A stretch of 7,688 nt of DNA, from the NCBI GenBank assembly GCA_964577435.1, contig CAZNZD010000073.1:1-7688 (forward strand). The letters run 5' to 3'. Position numbers and translations under genes: made by a program. The notes under the pieces were generated by a model. That model saw nothing but the letters and a program-made list of their open reading frames with translations. It did no database searches and had not been told where the DNA came from. Every line of letters begins with the position of its first letter. Within the stretch, counting starts at the first letter, position 1. This DNA is from MWDF01 sp964577435. GTDB lineage: Bacteria > Bacillota > DTU025 > MWDF01. Positions 5,378-7,688 of the stretch are shown one piece after another.

Positions 5378-5436
5378 AGCCAATTTGACTATAATGCGAC
5401 GATTTGGCCGTGTCAATAGTTTCAAGCCAAAATGAC
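5378..5436. promoter_or_regulatory. Candidate repressor/Cro operators (three GCCAA half-sites)
   Basis: AGCCAATTTGAC (5378-5389) and AGCCAAAATGAC (5425-5436) match at 10 of 12 positions in direct orientation, starts 47 bases apart. Between them ATTTGGC (5402-5408) is the same element inverted. The first copy overlaps the -10 box of the early promoter, the inverted copy lies in its spacer, and the third lies just upstream of the -35 box of the repressor promoter, as expected for a lysis-lysogeny switch. Binding is inferred. Confidence 0.5.
5388..5416 (-). promoter_or_regulatory. Early promoter for the Cro-like operon
   Basis: On the minus strand TTGACA (5411-5416) is a perfect -35 box and TATAGT (5388-5393) a five-of-six -10 box, with the ideal 17-base spacer. 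It is the strongest promoter I see in the window and points into the 5118-5336 gene, leaving about 45 bases of leader before the start codon. Confidence 0.85.
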
Positions 5437-5444
5437 CTAAATTC

Positions 5445-5473
5445 TTTTCATGTTGACCTGCAGCGCTTATACT
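5445..5473 (+). promoter_or_regulatory. Promoter for the repressor gene
   Basis: TTTTCA (5445-5450) and TATACT (5468-5473) are separated by 17 bases. The -10 matches consensus in five of six positions, the -35 in four. The predicted start of transcription is about 14 bases before the ATG, and GGAGG (5480-5484) serves as ribosome binding site. It diverges from the early promoter across the candidate operators. Confidence 0.65.
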
Positions 5474-5493
5474 GCAATTGGAGGAGATACACA

Positions 5494-5841
5494 ATGTGTG
5501 CACTTGCTGGAAGAGTTAAGAAGCTGAGAGAGGAAAAGGGTTGGTCGCAAACCTATGTAGCCAACCTATTGAAGATTCATCCGGCAACTTATAGTAACTA
5601 TGAACAAGGACGAAGAGATCCTGATTTCGAAACTGTCCGAGCAATAGCTAGATTGTTCAGCTGTTCAGTAGATTACCTCATCGGTGAAACTGATAAAAGG
5701 GATCGCCATGAACCTGCTCTTCTTCCACCGGATATTGAGCTTGCTTTTAGAGATGTCACTTGGGAGGATCTCTCCCCCGAAACACAGGCAGATCTAGCTG
5801 AGTATATTAGGTGGCGAATAGCCAAATCAAAAAAAGCTTAG
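5494..5841 (+). CDS. cI-like repressor, Xre-family HTH, ImmA-dependent type (115 aa)
   Basis: ATG at 5494 follows GGAGG at 9 bases; an upstream in-frame start at 5404 would run through the promoter and is rejected. Residues 4-64 form a Cro/C1-type helix-turn-helix (LAGRVKKLREEKGWSQTYVA, LLKIHPATYSNYEQGRRDPD, then ARLFSCSVDYLIGE). The remaining 50 residues are a short acidic tail ending in a helix (ETQADLAEYIRWRIAKSKKA). There is no LexA/CI-type S24 autoprotease domain, so it cannot cleave itself on RecA activation. Repressors of this size next to an ImmA gene, as in ICEBs1, are removed by the protease instead. It should keep the divergent early promoter silent. Confidence 0.88.
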   Translation: MCALAGRVKKLREEKGWSQTYVANLLKIHPATYSNYEQGRRDPDFETVRAIARLFSCSVDYLIGETDKRDRHEPALLPPDIELAFRDVTWEDLSPETQADLAEYIRWRIAKSKKA

Positions 5842-5869
5842 CTGGTAGACGAAATCCCCTCCCTTATGC

Positions 5870-5883
5870 AGAACGCTTGTTCT
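5870..5883. promoter_or_regulatory. SOS (LexA/DinR) box before the ImmA-like gene
   Basis: AGAACGCTTGTTCT is a 14-base palindrome with GAAC-N4-GTTC at its core (5871-5882), the conserved part of the Bacillota LexA site. I found no other GAAC-N4-GTTC in the window. By chance an 8-base fixed pattern is expected about 0.12 times in this length. It touches the TATAAT at 5883-5888, a position that would block RNA polymerase. Confidence 0.6.
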
Positions 5884-5888
5884 ATAAT
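5883..5888 (+). promoter_or_regulatory. Candidate -10 box of a promoter for the ImmA-like gene
   Basis: A perfect TATAAT sits 35 bases before the ATG of the metallopeptidase. No good -35 hexamer is present 16-18 bases upstream, so the promoter would be weak or assisted. The overlapping SOS box suggests it is controlled by LexA. Confidence 0.4.
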
Positions 5889-5922
5889 ACCTACTTAAGA
5901 GCAATTCGTGAGGGGGCGTTTG

Positions 5923-6381
5923 ATGAAGTCACCAGTAGCTTTGGCACAAGCAATAACCCAAGATTACCTTTATCAACTTCCTGTCGACATTGAGGAAATC
6001 GTTAAGGCTCATGGTGTGGAGGTAGACTATATCCTAACTGGCGATGAGTTTAACGGGCTTTACATGAGATACCCATCACCTTCTATAGCCATTAATGCTA
6101 GGCAAAGCCTCGCGCGACAGAGGTTTACTCTGGCGCATGAGCTGTATCATCATCTGACGTGTGGCATAGGAGCACATACGCTGCGTTTCAGTACGGTAAA
6201 CCAGCGTACAGCTGATGAGAGGAGGGCTCGAATATTCTCAGCTAATGCCCTCATGCCAGAACCGACTATTAGGCTTATGGCGGACCTTGGCTGCAGAAAA
6301 GATGAATTGGCTAAGGCTCTGGAGGTATCTGGTAAGGCCCTTGATATAAGACTGAGAAGCCTTCGTATTGAGATGAGATAG
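5923..6381 (+). CDS. immA-like: ImmA/IrrE-family metallopeptidase (anti-repressor, 152 aa)
   Basis: ATG at 5923 follows GAGGGGG at 6 bases; the GTG at 5908 is part of that ribosome binding site region and is rejected. The protein has the zinc metalloprotease motif H72-E-L-Y-H76 within RFTLAHELYHHL, preceded by a strand ending IAINAR, and a later glutamate (E99, in ERRARIFSANALMP), which is the usual third zinc ligand in the ExxAxxFAxxLLMP motif of the family. The length is normal. ImmA of ICEBs1 cleaves the cognate HTH repressor after DNA damage or quorum signalling; the repressor gene 81 bases upstream, without an autoprotease domain, is the expected substrate. It may share a transcript with the integrase 45 bases downstream. 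Confidence 0.88.
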   Translation: MKSPVALAQAITQDYLYQLPVDIEEIVKAHGVEVDYILTGDEFNGLYMRYPSPSIAINARQSLARQRFTLAHELYHHLTCGIGAHTLRFSTVNQRTADERRARIFSANALMPEPTIRLMADLGCRKDELAKALEVSGKALDIRLRSLRIEMR

Positions 6382-6426
6382 GCGTCTAACCATCAATACG
6401 ACTTGTTCTAGATTGTGGAGGTACAA

Positions 6427-7548
6427 ATGTCCATCCGTGAAAGACGCCCTGGGGTTTGGCAAATCAGGGCATATGCCGGTATTGATGAAGCGGGAAGATC
6501 GAAGTACGTTTACCGTACCTTCATGGGCAGCAAGTCCGATGCCCGAAAGGAGGAGATGCGGCTAAAAGCTATGGCCAGCTCCTTCCCTAAGCAGATGGCA
6601 GAGCAGAGCTTAACGCTTGATATGTACTTCCAAAGATGGTTCTCTCTATACGTGGAACCTACAGCTGCCACTTCAACCCAGAGCGCTTACAATTATAAGT
6701 ACTGGAAGATGATATCGCCCAAGCTTGGAGTTACCAAGCTTAGTAAGCTTACACCGGACCTTTGCCAACAGGCATTCAACGAAATGCTTCTCCAGTATTC
6801 GAGAGCGTCTGTTGCAACTGCAAGGGCGATTCTAAGCGCTTGCTTGAAAAGAGCTCGCATCTCTGGCTTAATACTCTCCAACCCATTGATAGAAACTCGC
6901 CTTCCTCGTAAGCAACAACAGCATGCTAGAGCATTAACGACGGATGAACTTGCTCGTTTCGTAGAAGCTGCCAGGTCTCACCGGCATGGCCCTCTACTTA
7001 TAACTGCTGCGCTTACGGGAATGCGGCGAGGCGAACTGCTAAGCCTCACTTGGGATAATGTGGACTTGTCCAAAAGTGTTATCCATGTACGGGAAGGCGG
7101 GGCAGAACCAGGAACAACAAAGAGTAGAGCGGGGCAAAGAGATGTGATAATGCCAACGCTCCTAGTAGAGTTGTTGCTTGGCATTAACGCCATTGAGGAA
7201 GAGAAGAGGAAAGCAGATGAGTCCTGGAATGTGAATCGTTTTGTGTTTCCTTCAAAAGCTGGAATCAAGATTCATCATTGTACTAACTTGAAATCTGCGC
7301 TGAATCGTATACTATCTATTGCGGGGATACCGATTGAGGGCTTCAGGCTTCACGACTTACGGCATTCCCATGGATCTATTCTAGTGAATGCAGGAGTGCC
7401 AGTAACTGATGTTGCAGGAAGGTTAGGACAGATGGTGCAGACAACTGTGCAGACGTATTTGCACTCGGACGGTTCAGGCAATTGTAGGATAACCGACTGC
7501 CTAGATAAGGCAACTGGAATTGGTGACAGCAATAAGCCAAGAAACTAA
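6427..7548 (+). CDS. int: Tyrosine recombinase / integrase (373 aa)
   Basis: ATG at 6427 has GGAGG 5 bases upstream. Domains in order: an arm-type DNA-binding domain (1-50, SIRERRPGVWQIRAYAGIDE...), a core-binding helical domain (about 60-165) and the catalytic domain (about 170-365). Catalytic residues that can be placed: R200 (TGMRRGELL), K232 (GTTKSRAGQRDV), H309 and R312 (LHDLRHSHGS) and Y344 (TVQTYLHS). The usual Leu-Gly-His before the tyrosine reads L333-G334-Q335-M-V-Q-T-T here: the second histidine is glutamine and the loop appears one residue short. It should carry out site-specific integration and excision, acting on an attachment site just beyond its 3' end. Confidence 0.93.
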   Translation: MSIRERRPGVWQIRAYAGIDEAGRSKYVYRTFMGSKSDARKEEMRLKAMASSFPKQMAEQSLTLDMYFQRWFSLYVEPTAATSTQSAYNYKYWKMISPKLGVTKLSKLTPDLCQQAFNEMLLQYSRASVATARAILSACLKRARISGLILSNPLIETRLPRKQQQHARALTTDELARFVEAARSHRHGPLLITAALTGMRRGELLSLTWDNVDLSKSVIHVREGGAEPGTTKSRAGQRDVIMPTLLVELLLGINAIEEEKRKADESWNVNRFVFPSKAGIKIHHCTNLKSALNRILSIAGIPIEGFRLHDLRHSHGSILVNAGVPVTDVAGRLGQMVQTTVQTYLHSDGSGNCRITDCLDKATGIGDSNKPRN

Positions 7549-7577
7549 ACCGGTATTTAGCATGTGTTTAAGAAAAC

Positions 7578-7596
7578 TAAGTGCCAATTAAGTGCC
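7578..7596 (+). repeat. Tandem TAAGTGCC repeats, candidate integrase arm sites
   Basis: TAAGTGCC occurs at 7578-7585 and 7589-7596, an 11-base (one helical turn) period, 30 bases after the integrase stop. Short direct repeats next to int are the usual arm-type sites recognised by the N-terminal domain of such recombinases. Assignment is by position and spacing only. Confidence 0.45.
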
Positions 7597-7664
7597 TGGG
7601 TGCTGCTTGATATATGGTTTATAATGCTGATTCAGTAGATTAATCAATGTATATTCGTTTCTGT

Positions 7665-7676
7665 AACGTATACGTT
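7665..7676. repeat. Perfect 12-bp palindrome AACGTATACGTT
   Basis: The sequence equals its own reverse complement over 12 bases and lies in the AT-rich non-coding flank of the integrase gene. It could be part of a recombinase core site or a regulator-binding site, or be fortuitous. Confidence 0.5.
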
Positions 7677-7688
7677 CCCAAATACACT

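Larger units (their letters stand above)
7549..7688. other. AT-rich region after int, probable start of attachment site region
   Basis: No gene is seen in these 140 bases and no intrinsic terminator follows the integrase. Besides the TAAGTGCC repeats the stretch contains a TATAAT without a matching -35 box (7620-7625), a GATTAATC palindrome and a 12-base perfect palindrome (7665-7676). An att core most likely lies here or just beyond the window; I cannot define it without the other end of the element. Confidence 0.4.

Noticed and set aside
6402..6410. CTTGTTCTA before int, matching part of the SOS-box region at 5876-5884
   Set aside because: Only the right half is shared; GAAC is absent at the required spacing, so it is not a second LexA site.
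7549..7688. tRNA gene or tRNA 3' end as attachment site
   Set aside because: No cloverleaf, T-arm GTTC-type motif or acceptor stem could be drawn in this stretch.

Overview
The window looks like the lysogeny control and early replication end of a temperate phage or phage-derived integrative element in a Bacillota (Firmicutes) host. The host call is inference. It rests on strong GGAGG-type ribosome binding sites before nearly every gene, a GAAC-N4-GTTC SOS box of the DinR/LexA type, a repressor paired with an ImmA/IrrE-like protease, and a G39P-like helicase loader of the kind found in Gram-positive phages. No structural, lysis or conjugation genes are present, so phage and ICE cannot be told apart here.

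Right part, plus strand (about 5440-7688): a short cI-like repressor with no autoprotease domain (5494-5841), an ImmA/IrrE-like HExxH metallopeptidase (5923-6381) and a tyrosine recombinase (6427-7548). The 140 bases after the recombinase are AT-rich, hold an 11-bp-period tandem repeat (TAAGTGCC twice) and a 12-bp perfect palindrome, and probably lead into the attachment site. A SOS-box palindrome overlaps a TATAAT element directly in front of the protease gene.

Switch (5337-5493): a strong minus-strand promoter (TTGACA-17-TATAGT) drives a Cro-like gene, and a weaker plus-strand promoter drives the repressor. Three related GCCAA-type half-sites lie across this region and are candidate operators.

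Left part, minus strand (about 5336 down to 1): a tightly packed early operon. In transcription order it has the Cro-like regulator, a possible 27-aa ORF, an HTH-like protein, a one-pass membrane protein whose start is buried 128 nt inside the previous frame, a 63-aa protein, a possible 42-aa ORF joined by an ATGA overlap, a winged-helix-like protein, a replication initiator/replisome organiser with a (Ser-Asp)n linker, a G39P-like helicase loader, a 94-aa helical protein, a Lar-like zinc-ribbon protein, two unknown proteins (the second with a Cys cluster), a 71-aa basic protein, and at the left edge a gene cut by the window that carries an ExxxDSGFPD motif. The first 500 bases are visibly richer in A+T than the operon to their right, which suggests a separately acquired segment.

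Proposed joint logic (inference): the repressor holds the early promoter off. DNA damage relieves LexA at the promoter of immA, and possibly of int by readthrough. ImmA then removes the repressor, the early operon is transcribed and replication proteins are made, while the recombinase excises the element.
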